This document shows positions 8,462-16,565 of a DNA stretch of 44,948 nucleotides, in pieces. The stretch comes from Aquipseudomonas alcaligenes MRY13-0052 (GTDB lineage: Bacteria; Pseudomonadota; Gammaproteobacteria; Pseudomonadales; Pseudomonadaceae), in the NCBI GenBank assembly GCA_000474255.1, contig BATO01000052.1:1-44948 (forward strand). The letters are read 5' to 3'. The notes under the pieces are model-generated. The model did not search any database. It was not told the DNA's origin and saw only the letters and a program-made list of their open reading frames with translations. Each line of letters opens with the position of its first letter. Position 1 is the stretch's first letter. A program made the translations under genes and the position numbers.

Positions 8462-8989
8462 TCAGGGCGTGCTAGCCAGATGCGAGTCGAGCAGCACGCG
8501 CTTGGCGTTCAGGTAGCTTTTCTGCCAGTAGCTGTTGGACAGGCTGTCGAGGCGTACCGTTCCGCCGCTGGAAGGCGCATGGACGAAGCGCCCCTCGCCG
8601 ACGTAGATGCCGGCGTGGCTGACCTGGCCGCCGCCGTTGGTGGCAAAGAACACCAGATCGCCGCTCTGCAGGGCGTTCATGCCAATGGTCGGCACGCGCA
8701 TGGCGATGAGCTCGCGGGTGGAGCGCGGCAGGCTGATGCCGGCGGCGTCGCGGTACACGTAGCCGATCAGGCCGCTGCAATCGAAGCCGCTGTCCGGCGT
8801 GTTGCCGCCGTAGCGGTAGGGCGTACCCACCAGGCCGAGGGCGCGGAACAGCACGTCATCGGCCGCCGGCGAGGACGGCGCCTGAACCACGGGCGGGGTG
8901 TAGACCGGAGCGGGAGCTGGCGCATGGCTGGAGCAGGCACCGAGCAGGGCGAGCAGCGCGATGAGGGTGAGACGGTGCAAGGCGGGCAT
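8462..8989 (-). CDS. NlpC/P60 cell-wall hydrolase lipoprotein
   Basis: A 175-residue secreted protein with a lipoprotein signal (LIALLALLGACSSH, the lipobox cysteine being C19), a Pro/Ala-rich linker and an NlpC/P60 peptidase domain. The catalytic C is in SGFDCSGLIGYVY, the H in GGQVSHAGIYVG, and a third polar position in FVHAPSSGG. Such enzymes cut peptidoglycan stem peptides (gamma-D-Glu to diaminopimelate). The gene is a paralogue of the one at 9164-9775, sharing the order SGFDCSG, LPRSTRE, GDLVFF and SHAGIY. Confidence 0.9.
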   Translation of the reverse strand: MPALHRLTLIALLALLGACSSHAPAPAPVYTPPVVQAPSSPAADDVLFRALGLVGTPYRYGGNTPDSGFDCSGLIGYVYRDAAGISLPRSTRELIAMRVPTIGMNALQSGDLVFFATNGGGQVSHAGIYVGEGRFVHAPSSGGTVRLDSLSNSYWQKSYLNAKRVLLDSHLASTP

Positions 8990-9118
8990 GGCAAGTCAGT
9001 CCTGACTTGAGGTTTGCACGCTAATGTGCTGATCCCGCTCGAATAATGCAAGCAAAAAGCCATCGCCGCTGCGCTTGGGCGGCAACCCGTACCTATATAA
9101 AGGGAGGCGGAAACGACT

Positions 9119-9142
9119 CGGCCCGGAACAGAGTCCGGGCCG
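9119..9142 (-). terminator. Hairpin terminator after the second NlpC/P60 gene
   Basis: A perfect 9-bp GC-rich stem (CGGCCCGGA / TCCGGGCCG) with a 6-base loop lies 22 bases after the stop of the gene at 9164-9775. On the minus strand it is followed by a modest T-run (GTCGTTTCC), so rho-independent activity is likely but the U-tract is weak. Confidence 0.7.
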
Positions 9143-9163
9143 ATAGGTGCATCTGGATCGCGA

Positions 9164-9775
9164 TCAGCGGTGCATCGAGCCCTGCGCCGAGGCGTTCATC
9201 GAGGGGGAGACCTGCGCGAGGACGCGCTTGGCTTCCATGTAGCTGGCGTTCCAGTAGCGATCATCCAGGCTGTCGACCCGCACACCGCCGCTGCGGTGGC
9301 TGGAGGAATGGATGAACTGGTCGTCGCCGATGTAGATGCCGGCGTGGCTGACGCGACCACGACCACGGTTATTGAAGAAGACGATGTCGCCCGGCTTCAG
9401 TTCGCTGCGCGCAATGACCGGCGCATCGAGGTTGATCATTTCACGGGTAGAGCGCGGCAGCTGGATGCCCGCCTCTTCCTTGAACAGGTAGCCGACGAAG
9501 CCGCTGCAATCGAAGCCGGTCTTCAGCGAGCGACCACCGAAGCGGTAGGGAGTCCCCACCAGCTCGAAGCCACGCTCGAGAACGTTGTCAGCGAGGGACG
9601 GCAGCTGGTAGGGCTCGTCGTCCATCATATCCGCCATGTCCTGGACGCTCGGCTCTTCGATGACGGCCTGAGGTTCCGGAGTGACGGCTACTTGCGGCTT
9701 TGGCGAGACGCCGGCGCAAGCGGTAAGAAACAGTGCAAACGCAATGGGCACGAGGGGTGCGAAGCGACTGAGCAT
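9164..9775 (-). CDS. NlpC/P60 cell-wall hydrolase lipoprotein (paralogue)
   Basis: A 203-residue protein with a lipoprotein signal (VPIAFALFLTACAGVSP), an acidic linker rich in Asp and Met (QDMADMMDDEP) and a C-terminal NlpC/P60 domain with the catalytic C in GFDCSGFVGYLF and H in RVSHAGIYIGDD. The start is taken at the ATG at 9775; an in-frame GTG lies two codons upstream. It precedes a second NlpC/P60 gene on the same strand, but a terminator hairpin between them suggests separate transcription. A role in peptidoglycan remodelling is inferred from the family. Confidence 0.9.
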   Translation of the reverse strand: MLSRFAPLVPIAFALFLTACAGVSPKPQVAVTPEPQAVIEEPSVQDMADMMDDEPYQLPSLADNVLERGFELVGTPYRFGGRSLKTGFDCSGFVGYLFKEEAGIQLPRSTREMINLDAPVIARSELKPGDIVFFNNRGRGRVSHAGIYIGDDQFIHSSSHRSGGVRVDSLDDRYWNASYMEAKRVLAQVSPSMNASAQGSMHR

Positions 9776-9841
9776 GGGCACGACCGTGTCGAAAATTATA
9801 AGAAGGCGCGAATATGCCCTCTATCGATCTAATTTGCAAAT

Positions 9842-10615
9842 TTAATCGATCGAAATGTGACTCAGTAGTTCCTGCAAAACATCTAAGGCCTTTCCCTTCA
9901 GATGTACGTCGACTGAGCGTGCGAGGTCGGTGCTGGCGGGGTTGATCTCCGCCGTGAAGCCGCCTTGCTGGCGGGTGCGCATCACCGGTTCGATGATGTA
10001 GGGGAAGCTCGCCGTGGTGCCTACGGCCAGCACCGCATCGAAGCCCTTGCGCAGTTGCGCGTAGAGGGTGTCGATGGCCTTTTCGGGGAGCATTTCCTCG
10101 AACAGGACGACGGGAGGCCGGAGGATACCACCGCACACAGTGCATTTGGGAGGCAAAGGCCGTTCCAGGTGCTGCGACAGTTGGTCACTCTCGGCACCGC
10201 ACGACTGGCAGAACAGCGGCGACAGCTCGCCGTGGATCTCGATCAGCCGCTCCGGCGGCGACCCCGCCTGGCGGTGATAGCCGTCGATGTTCTGCGTCAG
10301 CACCCAGCATTCCGGCTTGAGCCGCTGCAATTGCGCGATGGCTTCGTGCCCGGGATTGGGGCGCGCGGCCAGGCAGGCGCTGCCGAGTTGGGCGAGGTAT
10401 TTCCAGCACAGCGCCGGGTCGCGCCGCAGCATGGGCCCGGAGATGGCCTCCTCGATCGGGATGCCCTCCTCCGTCATGCCGTTATAGAGGCCACCGAGCC
10501 CCCGGTAGGTGGGCAGGCCGGAATCCGCCGAAAGCCCGGCACCGGTGATGACCAGGATGCGCTCTGCGCGCTTGAGCTCCGCAGCGACGCGGGCGATAGC
10601 CGACGAATGATTCAT
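9842..10615 (-). CDS. Sir2-family NAD-dependent protein deacylase
   Basis: A 257-residue sirtuin. It has the NAD-binding signature ITGAGLSADSGLPTYRG, the catalytic TQNIDGYHRQAG and IHGE (the H is the catalytic base), and a four-cysteine zinc module (CQSCG then CTVCGG). The co-substrate loop VGTTASFPYI follows. It removes acyl groups from lysines, releasing nicotinamide. A start much further upstream is open in frame, but the homology begins at MNHSSAIARVAAELKRAERI, so ATG 10615 is used; GGAGG lies just upstream. Lies 26 bases after the Tag-like gene on the same strand. Confidence 0.93.
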   Translation of the reverse strand: MNHSSAIARVAAELKRAERILVITGAGLSADSGLPTYRGLGGLYNGMTEEGIPIEEAISGPMLRRDPALCWKYLAQLGSACLAARPNPGHEAIAQLQRLKPECWVLTQNIDGYHRQAGSPPERLIEIHGELSPLFCQSCGAESDQLSQHLERPLPPKCTVCGGILRPPVVLFEEMLPEKAIDTLYAQLRKGFDAVLAVGTTASFPYIIEPVMRTRQQGGFTAEINPASTDLARSVDVHLKGKALDVLQELLSHISID

Positions 10616-10641
10616 GCAAGCCTCCTGCTCGATGAAACGGG

Positions 10642-11313
10642 TCAGTGATTGACGGTGTAGGCCAGCATCGCCGACAGGTGGCACAGCGGCCGCCCGCTTT
10701 CCTCGTGCCAACGGTTGAAGGCGGCCTGTACCAGCGCCAGGTCGCGCAGGCTGGTGGGCACCTTGTCGATGATGTCCTGGGCCTTGAGCGCCGCGACCAT
10801 GTCGTTGGACGGGACGAAGGTGTCCTTGCCGACCATGCGCAGGAAACGCGGCGCCGAAAGTCCGCCCATCTGGCTGCCGTGCTTGGCCAGGTACTTCCAC
10901 AACCCGACGATGTCGGACGTCGGCCAATCGGCGATCAGCGCACCGAAGCTGCCCTTCTCGCGACGTACGTCGAGGATGAACTGGGCGTTGCGCGGCACGC
11001 TCTTGAGCTTGCCCAGGTGGCGAATCAGCCGCGCGTCCTGCATCAGCCGCTCCAGGTGCTCGGCGCCCATCAGCACCACCTTCTCCGGATCGAAGCCGAA
11101 GAACACCTCCTCGAAGGCCGGCCACTTGGCGTCCACCAGGCTGTGCTTGAGCCCGGCACGGAACACCCGCAGGGCCAGCAGCGACAGGTAGCGGTCATCG
11201 CTCAGCTCGCGCAGCTCGGCATCGCTGCGCGGCTGCGGCAGGCGCGCTTCCAGGGCCTCGGCCGAACCGAAGCGGTTGAGGCAGTACTCGTGAAGCCAGC
11301 GGTAGTCACGCAT
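10642..11313 (-). CDS. DNA-3-methyladenine glycosylase I-like protein
   Basis: A 223-residue all-helical protein resembling the Tag-type (COG2818) glycosylases: LSLLALRVFRAGLKHSLVDA near the N-terminus, FEEVFFGFDPEKVVLMG, LIRHLGKLKSVPRNAQFIL in the middle and PLCHLSAMLAYTVNH at the end. Such enzymes remove alkylated adenine from DNA, although divergent members may differ. It lies between the Sir2 gene and ttcA, all on the minus strand. Confidence is lower because the zinc-site residues of classical Tag are not clearly all present. Confidence 0.7.
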   Translation of the reverse strand: MRDYRWLHEYCLNRFGSAEALEARLPQPRSDAELRELSDDRYLSLLALRVFRAGLKHSLVDAKWPAFEEVFFGFDPEKVVLMGAEHLERLMQDARLIRHLGKLKSVPRNAQFILDVRREKGSFGALIADWPTSDIVGLWKYLAKHGSQMGGLSAPRFLRMVGKDTFVPSNDMVAALKAQDIIDKVPTSLRDLALVQAAFNRWHEESGRPLCHLSAMLAYTVNH

Positions 11314-11333
11314 AAAAAGGGCCTTGGCTAGAA

Positions 11334-11364
11334 AGCTTGAAGCTTGAAGCTTGAAGCTTGAAGC
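11334..11364. repeat. Heptamer tandem repeat AGCTTGA, four copies
   Basis: Four exact head-to-tail copies of AGCTTGA plus a partial fifth lie between the Tag-like gene and the 3' end of ttcA, outside any reading frame. This is a short intergenic simple repeat, possibly variable in copy number between strains. Confidence 0.9.
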
Positions 11365-11399
11365 CTTCCGGTTTCAGGCTCTCGGCTTCCAGCTCCACT

Positions 11400-12101
11400 T
11401 CAGATATTGACGACGTCCAGGGTGCGCGGCGCGGCGCTTTCGTCGATGCGCAGGTTGGTGAAGTCGAACAGGTTGCGGTCGGCCAGTTGCGAGGGCACCA
11501 CGTTCTGCAGGGCGCGGAACATGATCTCGGTGCGGCCCGGCGACTTGCGCTCCCAGTCCTGGAGCATCTCCTTGACCACCTGGCGCTGCAGGTTCTCCTG
11601 GGAGCCACAGAGGTTGCACGGGATGATCGGGAATTCCTTGAGCTGCGAGTAGGCCTCGATATCGGCCTCGTTGCAGTACGCCAGCGGGCGGATCACCACG
11701 TTGCGGCCGTCGTCGGCACGCAGCTTCGGCGGCATGGCCTTGAGGGTGCCGCCATAGAACATGTTGAGGAAGAAGGTTTCCAGGATGTCGTCGCGGTGGT
11801 GACCGAGGGCCATCTTGGTCGCACCGATCTCGTCGGCGAAGGTGTAGAGCGTGCCTCGGCGCAGGCGCGAGCACAGCGAGCAGGTGGTCTTGCCTTCCGG
11901 GATCTTCTCCTTGACCACCGAATAGGTGTCCTTCTCGACGATGTGGTACTCGACGCCGATGGAGTCCAGGTAGGCAGGCAGCACGTGCTCGGGGAAGCCG
12001 GGCTGCTTCTGGTCCATGTTCACCGCCACGATCTCGAACTTGATCGGCGCGACCTTCTGCAGGTAAAGCAGGACGTCGAGCATGGTGTAGCTGTCCTTGC
12101 C
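11400..12101 (-). pseudogene. ttcA: Resident ttcA, 5'-truncated at the PP-loop
   Basis: This is the C-terminal part (about 234 codons) of tRNA 2-thiocytidine synthase, which thiolates C32 of tRNA using ATP and an iron-sulfur cluster. CSLC (in [17 protein letters not shown]) and PCNLCGSQ, the cluster cysteines, and LGHHRDD remain. The first legible native codons are [15 protein letters not shown], so the break falls inside the ATP-binding SGGKDS loop. On the minus strand the codon before GGC is TAA, with unrelated AT-rich DNA upstream. About 45-50 N-terminal residues are lost. Codon use is GC-rich like the left flank, so this is the original chromosomal copy; it should be non-functional. Confidence 0.93.
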
Positions 12102-12267
12102 TTATAGGCTAAGAAACAAAATTTTACAGCACCACCATAAACGTAACCTATTGATTTTAAATAAATTAAATAGCATTCAGGCTTTACAGAAAAAGGCAAA
12201 AATGTAAATTTGGCGTCTTCCTGAGCTCTAAAAACCCTCATACCTCCCGAAAAACCACCTTCAACCT

Positions 12268-13161
12268 TTACAAAATCCGAACGACATCAATCCGGCCTTC
12301 AACACTGGATGATGAAACCTCGGCTGCTTCGAATTCGTAGGGCGGCCGGACATCCGATCTATCAATGGATAGATCTATAAAATCGAAGAGACTGCGATCA
12401 GCTAACTGGGAAGGACTTACGTTTTGTAAGCTGTGAAAGATGTTTTCTACGCAGCCAGGATTTACCGAATCCCACTCCGCAATCATCGACTTGATTTTTT
12501 TCCTCTGCAAATTCTCTTGCGATCCGCAGAGATTACACGGAATGATTGGATATGCGCTATCGGCAGCGACCTTTGCTATATCTTTCTCGCGACAGTAGGC
12601 GAGTGGCCGGATGACTATATTCCTCTTGTCATCGCTAAGAAGCTTAGGAGGCATCCCTTTCAATTGCGCTTGGAAAAACATGTTCAGAAACAAAGTTTCA
12701 ACCATGTCATCCATATGATGACCGAGTGCCAATTTAGTAGCCCCAATTTCCTCAGCAAAACTATAAAGCGTGCCCCTTCTGAGTCTAGAGCAAAGAGAAC
12801 AAGTAGTCTTACCTTCTGGGATCTTACTCTTGACAACGGAATAAGTATCCTTGTCGATTATATAATAATCAATCCCTTTAGCCTCGAAAAACTCAGGCAA
12901 TATATGCTCCGGAAAGCCAGGTTGCTTCTGATCAAGATTAACCGCCACAACACTGAATTTTATTTGCGCAACTCTCTGCAAGTGCAGCAAAGCGTCAAGC
13001 ATAACGAATGAATCTTTGCCACCACTTACGCAGGCCATAACTTTGTCGCCATCTTCGATCATTGCATAATCTACAACAGCCTTGCCCACATTGCCGCGCA
13101 GCTTTTTACGACGAAGTTCCGCAGCTTTATTAATCTGAGATACCTGTTCGCCCATCATCAT
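12268..13161 (-). CDS. ttcA: Second, complete TtcA (tRNA 2-thiocytidine synthase)
   Basis: A full-length 297-residue Ttc[21 protein letters not shown], the intact ATP-binding [25 protein letters not shown], the cluster cysteines in [17 protein letters not shown] and [15 protein letters not shown], and [10 protein letters not shown]. It is homologous over its whole length to the broken resident copy, but the codons are far more AT-rich and the C-terminus is longer. This marks it as acquired from a different, lower-GC source. GGAAG nine bases before the ATG at 13161 supports that start; an upstream GTG at 13167 is also in frame. It lies in the same orientation as the broken gene, 167 bp inside the junction, and should restore s2C32 tRNA modification. 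Confidence 0.95.
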   Translation of the reverse strand: MMMGEQVSQINKAAELRRKKLRGNVGKAVVDYAMIEDGDKVMACVSGGKDSFVMLDALLHLQRVAQIKFSVVAVNLDQKQPGFPEHILPEFFEAKGIDYYIIDKDTYSVVKSKIPEGKTTCSLCSRLRRGTLYSFAEEIGATKLALGHHMDDMVETLFLNMFFQAQLKGMPPKLLSDDKRNIVIRPLAYCREKDIAKVAADSAYPIIPCNLCGSQENLQRKKIKSMIAEWDSVNPGCVENIFHSLQNVSPSQLADRSLFDFIDLSIDRSDVRPPYEFEAAEVSSSSVEGRIDVVRIL

Positions 13162-14233
13162 ATACACTAGCTTCCAATTAAATATTTACAAGCCCAGTTT
13201 ACTATAAAAACCTCGCCCACCTTGCAACATCCCGCACCACTTGCGAAGAATTGAGATAGTTAGACACTACCAAAATCGGACGCATAAACAATTCGAAGCA
13301 AAGCACAACATTGAGGCCACGTATTTAATATACGACATACACTCTTAAGTAAATCTATAAGTCAGTATCATCTGCCGAGTTTGAAGCCAGCTATATCATA
13401 ACAAGATTATGCCTGCGTTTTATAGAAGCTCCTGACCAACGATTGCATTTAGCTTGACCGAGTCGCAACAGAGGAGGATCACAGCACGGAACTCTGCGAG
13501 TCACGCGGAGAGGCCGCAGCAGCCTCAGAATCACATGTGGTGTGAGGCAGGCTCAGTCATTGGGGCTGGATTCAGACGCTGGAGATTAAGCCTTCAGCGC
13601 AGCCTCGATCGCGGCAAAGTCGATCTTCGTCCTGCCATCAATGGCCTCGAACGAACGCGTTGCTGCCGCTCGATCAGGGCTGGGTATTGCAGCCGTCAGG
13701 ATATGTAGGGAGATCTACCACGAAACACCCACTCGTCCCTGTGCCAGCCATACGCGCTCACCTGGCCACATTGTTAATGATCGCGCTCACAAGTGGTCCG
13801 TCTCAGCCTGATCATCGGTCGCGACCTGGAACGAAAGAGGCTCTTTGTACTGGAACACCGGGTCGTCGTTCAGGCCAAGGCAGGACATGCGCTACCCTGA
13901 TCTCGACCGCGAACACATCGCCCTGCTTGCCGGCTGGATGGTCGCCGGGAGCGTGGTGGACGGCCACCACCACGCAGTCCGAAAAGTCTCTGCATAGAAA
14001 GAAGAAGTCTCCCCTTTGATTACAACAAAACGGCAGTAGCTGATTGGCGGTGACGATTCGAAGCTTCCACTCATCTAGCTCTCAGTGGTCCACGATGGTT
14101 CGGCTGTTGCCAGTCACGACTGGCCGGATTCAATCCATAGCTGCCGGTGGCCACGGGCCGAAACCGGCCAATAGCCGACAATGACGACACTGGAAATCCC
14201 CGCCTGTGAGCGTCGGCTCAGGGCGGGACAGCG
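13162..14233. other. Gene-poor stretch with degraded fragments
   Basis: About 1.07 kb without a convincing gene. From 13,162 to about 13,440 it is AT-rich and probably holds the promoter of the second ttcA. Further right the base composition becomes GC-rich again. A minus-strand frame near 13,583-13,708 ends ...IDGRTKIDFAAIEAALKA and looks like the tail of a real gene of unknown family. A plus-strand fragment at 13,887-13,998 starts MRYPDLDREHIALLAGW and also looks like decayed coding DNA. No tRNA or integrase was seen. Confidence 0.5.
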
Positions 14234-14362
14234 TCATCCAGCTACCTGCGCCACTGACTCAGCCTTGTCCAGCCGGCCGCGCCGCACGAACAGACTGACC
14301 AGCCGTTGACGGATCGCCACCTGGAGTTCCGCCAGTTGTTCCGGCGTGATGCGAATTTCACC
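14234..14362 (-). pseudogene. Possible IS91-type transposase C-terminal fragment
   Basis: A minus-strand frame reads EIRITPEQLAELQVAIRQRL and then VSLFVRRGRLDKAESVAQ before a stop. The pattern of a helix followed by LFVRRGxLxxxEA resembles the stretch near the C-terminus of IS91-family rolling-circle transposases. Only about 42 codons remain and no start is present, so this is at most a remnant. The family call is tentative. Confidence 0.35.
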
Positions 14363-14436
14363 CGCTCGACGAGCGCAACACCGGCGCCGCCTACGCCAAG
14401 AACCGGCGAATCGAACTCAAACTCACGAACCGCTGA
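14362..14436 (+). pseudogene. OmpA-like domain C-terminal fragment
   Basis: About 24 plus-strand codons read PLDERNTGAAYAKNRRIELK and then LTNR before a stop. The pattern RNxxxAxAKNRRIELKLT is the usual end of OmpA/MotB-type peptidoglycan-binding domains. Nothing of the rest of the gene is nearby, so it is a remnant of a larger gene, joined abruptly to the fragment at 14,234-14,362. It overlaps the 3' end of the AraC gene on the other strand. Confidence 0.5.
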
Positions 14437-15265
14437 GCGCCGCGTCACCGCGCTGCTGCGCCAGCCAGTCGCGCGGGGCGCAGCCCATGCGCACGCGGAA
14501 GGCGCGCGCCAGAGCGTTCGGGCTGCCGTAGCCGACGCGGTCGGCCACCACCGCCACCGGCCGCCCCTGCTTGAGCAGGGTGCAACTGACGTTCATCCGC
14601 CAGTCGGCCAGATAGTCGCCCGGCGTGACGCCCACCGCGTCCTTGAACGCGGCGGCGAAGCGCGCGCGTGACATGCCCGCCTTCGCCGCCAGCGCCTCGA
14701 GCGACCACGCGGTCTGCGGCGCATCGTGCATGGCGGTTATGGCGCGCGCGAGTTTCGGGTCGGCCAGGCCCGCCAGCAGTCCGGTGGCGCCAAGCCGCCC
14801 ATCCATCAGATAACGCAGCAACTGGATCAGTAGCAACTCGCACAAGCGGTCGATGGCGGCCTGCCGACCGCACTGGTCGCGCTCGGCTTCGGCAAACAGC
14901 AACTCTAGCGTCGGCCCGAGGCCGGGCAAGTCCGCCAACGGAATCAGCAGCATCGACGGCAAGGCCATGGCCAACGGATTGCCCGTCGAAGCGCCCAGGT
15001 CGACCTCCGCACACAACAGCTCAGCGGTATCGCCGGGGGCGGCGACAAAACGATGCGACGCCACGCGCGGATAAAACAGCAGGCTCGGCTCGGTAACCAG
15101 CAGATCTTCATGCACGGGCGAACGCGCCGTAATCGGGCCGCGCCGCACCAGATGGATATAGCCATGCGGCGCCGCGTAATGATGCTGCCCACAGAAGGCG
15201 CCGCTGTGAAAAACGCGCGCCGAAAGCGAGTAGTGCCGGAGCAAGCCGGCCAGTCGATCCGCCAT
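14423..15265 (-). CDS. AraC-family regulator with N-terminal cupin (RclR-like)
   Basis: A 280-residue transcription factor. The N-terminal half is a cupin-type sensor (GAFCGQHHYAAPHGYIHLVRR, FYPRVASHRFVAAPGDTAEL). The C-terminal half is the AraC double helix-turn-helix (WSLEALAAKAGMSRARFAAA, GVTPGDYLADWRMNVSCTLL, VADRVGYGSPNALARAFR). ATG 15265 is chosen because GGAG sits just before it; two starts further upstream are in frame. It is divergent from the AhpD-like and cytochrome P460 genes, which it probably controls from the 118-bp intergenic region. The same architecture recurs in the regulator at 30,810. Confidence 0.88.
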   Translation of the reverse strand: MADRLAGLLRHYSLSARVFHSGAFCGQHHYAAPHGYIHLVRRGPITARSPVHEDLLVTEPSLLFYPRVASHRFVAAPGDTAELLCAEVDLGASTGNPLAMALPSMLLIPLADLPGLGPTLELLFAEAERDQCGRQAAIDRLCELLLIQLLRYLMDGRLGATGLLAGLADPKLARAITAMHDAPQTAWSLEALAAKAGMSRARFAAAFKDAVGVTPGDYLADWRMNVSCTLLKQGRPVAVVADRVGYGSPNALARAFRVRMGCAPRDWLAQQRGDAALSGS

Positions 15266-15382
15266 TCCACTCTCCATATAAGACGATAGGTTACGTATTT
15301 GATACTTTACGTGCCATATCGTACCAAACAAAGGGCGATCATGCCCACGTGCTCTTGCACCTCACCCACTACGGAGATAGAC

Positions 15383-15916
15383 ATGACCCAAATCGCCCCC
15401 CTGACCATCGACACCGCTGACGCCGCTACCGCTGCCACACTCAAGGCCGTCAAAGCCAAGCTTGGCATGGTGCCGAACCTGTTCGCCACGCTGGCCCACG
15501 CGCCGGCGGCGCTCAATGGCTACCTCGGCTTGTCCGAAACGCTGGGCACCGGCCGCCTGAATGCCTCCCAGCGCGAGATCGTTGCGCTCGCTGCCGGTCA
15601 AGCCAATCGCTGCCAGTATTGCCTGAGCGCACACACCCTGATCGGCAAAGGTGCCGGACTGTCGGCAGAGGCCATCGCCGCGGCCCGCACCGGCCAGGCG
15701 GCCAACGCACTTGACGATGCAATCGCCGGCTTTGCCCGCGCGCTGGTCGAGCAACGCGGCGTGGTGTCGGCCGACGCCATGGCCAACTACCGCCGCGCGG
15801 GGCTCGACGACGGCCTGATACTGGAAGTGATCGCCAACGTCGCGCTGAACACGCTCACCAACTACACCAACCACATCGCCGACACCACGGTGGATTTCCC
15901 CGTGGTCGCCGTCTGA
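15383..15916 (+). CDS. AhpD-like carboxymuconolactone decarboxylase-family protein
   Basis: A 177-residue CMD/AhpD-fold protein. It has the peroxidase-like motif with a redox CxxC and histidine, ANRCQYCLSAHTLIGKGAG, following SQREIVALAAGQ, and ends with NVALNTLTNYTNHIADTTVD. These proteins reduce peroxides or act in stress defence, using the CxxC pair. The ATG at 15383 follows a GGAGA ribosome binding site; upstream in-frame starts lack one. It is 27 bp upstream of the cytochrome P460 gene and divergent from an AraC regulator, so it is the first gene of a small regulated operon. Confidence 0.88.
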   Translation: MTQIAPLTIDTADAATAATLKAVKAKLGMVPNLFATLAHAPAALNGYLGLSETLGTGRLNASQREIVALAAGQANRCQYCLSAHTLIGKGAGLSAEAIAAARTGQAANALDDAIAGFARALVEQRGVVSADAMANYRRAGLDDGLILEVIANVALNTLTNYTNHIADTTVDFPVVAV

Positions 15917-15943
15917 TCTCCATAGGCATATAAGGAGAACACG

Positions 15944-16492
15944 ATGAAAATCGCACTCACCGGCGCTCTGCTCGCCAGCGCCCTCGTCCTGCCACTGGCC
16001 GTCACGGCCGGCGACTTTTCGCCCTATGTGGACAGCCAGGGCGGCATCAGCCGCCCCACAGACTTCCGCACAAACTTCGTCCACCTGGGCTCATATGCGG
16101 TGTTGGACGAAAAATCCGCCTCTCGCGGCTTGCACGATGTGTACACCGAAAAGGCCTCGGCCGAGCACTACCGCAAGACCGGCAAGTTCTTGGACGGCGC
16201 CACGCTGGTGAAAGAGATCCGCAAGCTCGAAACCAGCGCCATGACCACTGGCAACCCTGTGGTCTGGGGTTCCGATGCGGCCGTGTGGTTCGTGATGGTC
16301 AAGGACGCCAAAGGCCGTTTCGCCAGCAACCCCTTGTGGGGCGACGGCTGGGGCTGGGCGCTGTTCAAGGCCGACGCCCCCGCCAAGAATGTCGCCGTCA
16401 GCTACGAAGCCGACTGCATGGGCTGCCATGTGCCGGCGGCCAAGACCGACCGCGTATTCATCCAGGGCTATCCGACACTGACCCAGCACTGA
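15944..16492 (+). CDS. Cytochrome P460-family c-type cytochrome
   Basis: A 182-residue exported protein with a cleavable signal peptide (LTGALLASALVLPLAVTAGD) and a single c-type haem motif, CMGCH, near the C-terminus (EADCMGCHVPAAKTDRVFIQ). The central part has LGSYAVLD, GLHDVYTEKAS, GKFLDGATLVKEIR and NPLWGDGWGWALF, all typical of cytochrome P460 and cytochrome c'-beta. These periplasmic proteins bind or oxidise small nitrogen species such as hydroxylamine or nitric oxide. It starts 27 bp after the AhpD-like gene with an AAGGAGA site and is probably co-transcribed. The substrate here is not shown by sequence. Confidence 0.9.
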   Translation: MKIALTGALLASALVLPLAVTAGDFSPYVDSQGGISRPTDFRTNFVHLGSYAVLDEKSASRGLHDVYTEKASAEHYRKTGKFLDGATLVKEIRKLETSAMTTGNPVVWGSDAAVWFVMVKDAKGRFASNPLWGDGWGWALFKADAPAKNVAVSYEADCMGCHVPAAKTDRVFIQGYPTLTQH

Positions 16493-16565
16493 CTTGCTGC
16501 CGGGTTACGCTTCGCGCAGGATGGCACCTCCGTCCTGCGCGAGCCACCCTTTCCGGAAGCGCGCC

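Noticed and set aside
13454..14019. Plus-strand frames of 84-119 codons after the second ttcA
   Set aside because: They have no ribosome binding site, no recognisable domain and a composition typical of non-coding DNA; treated as debris.
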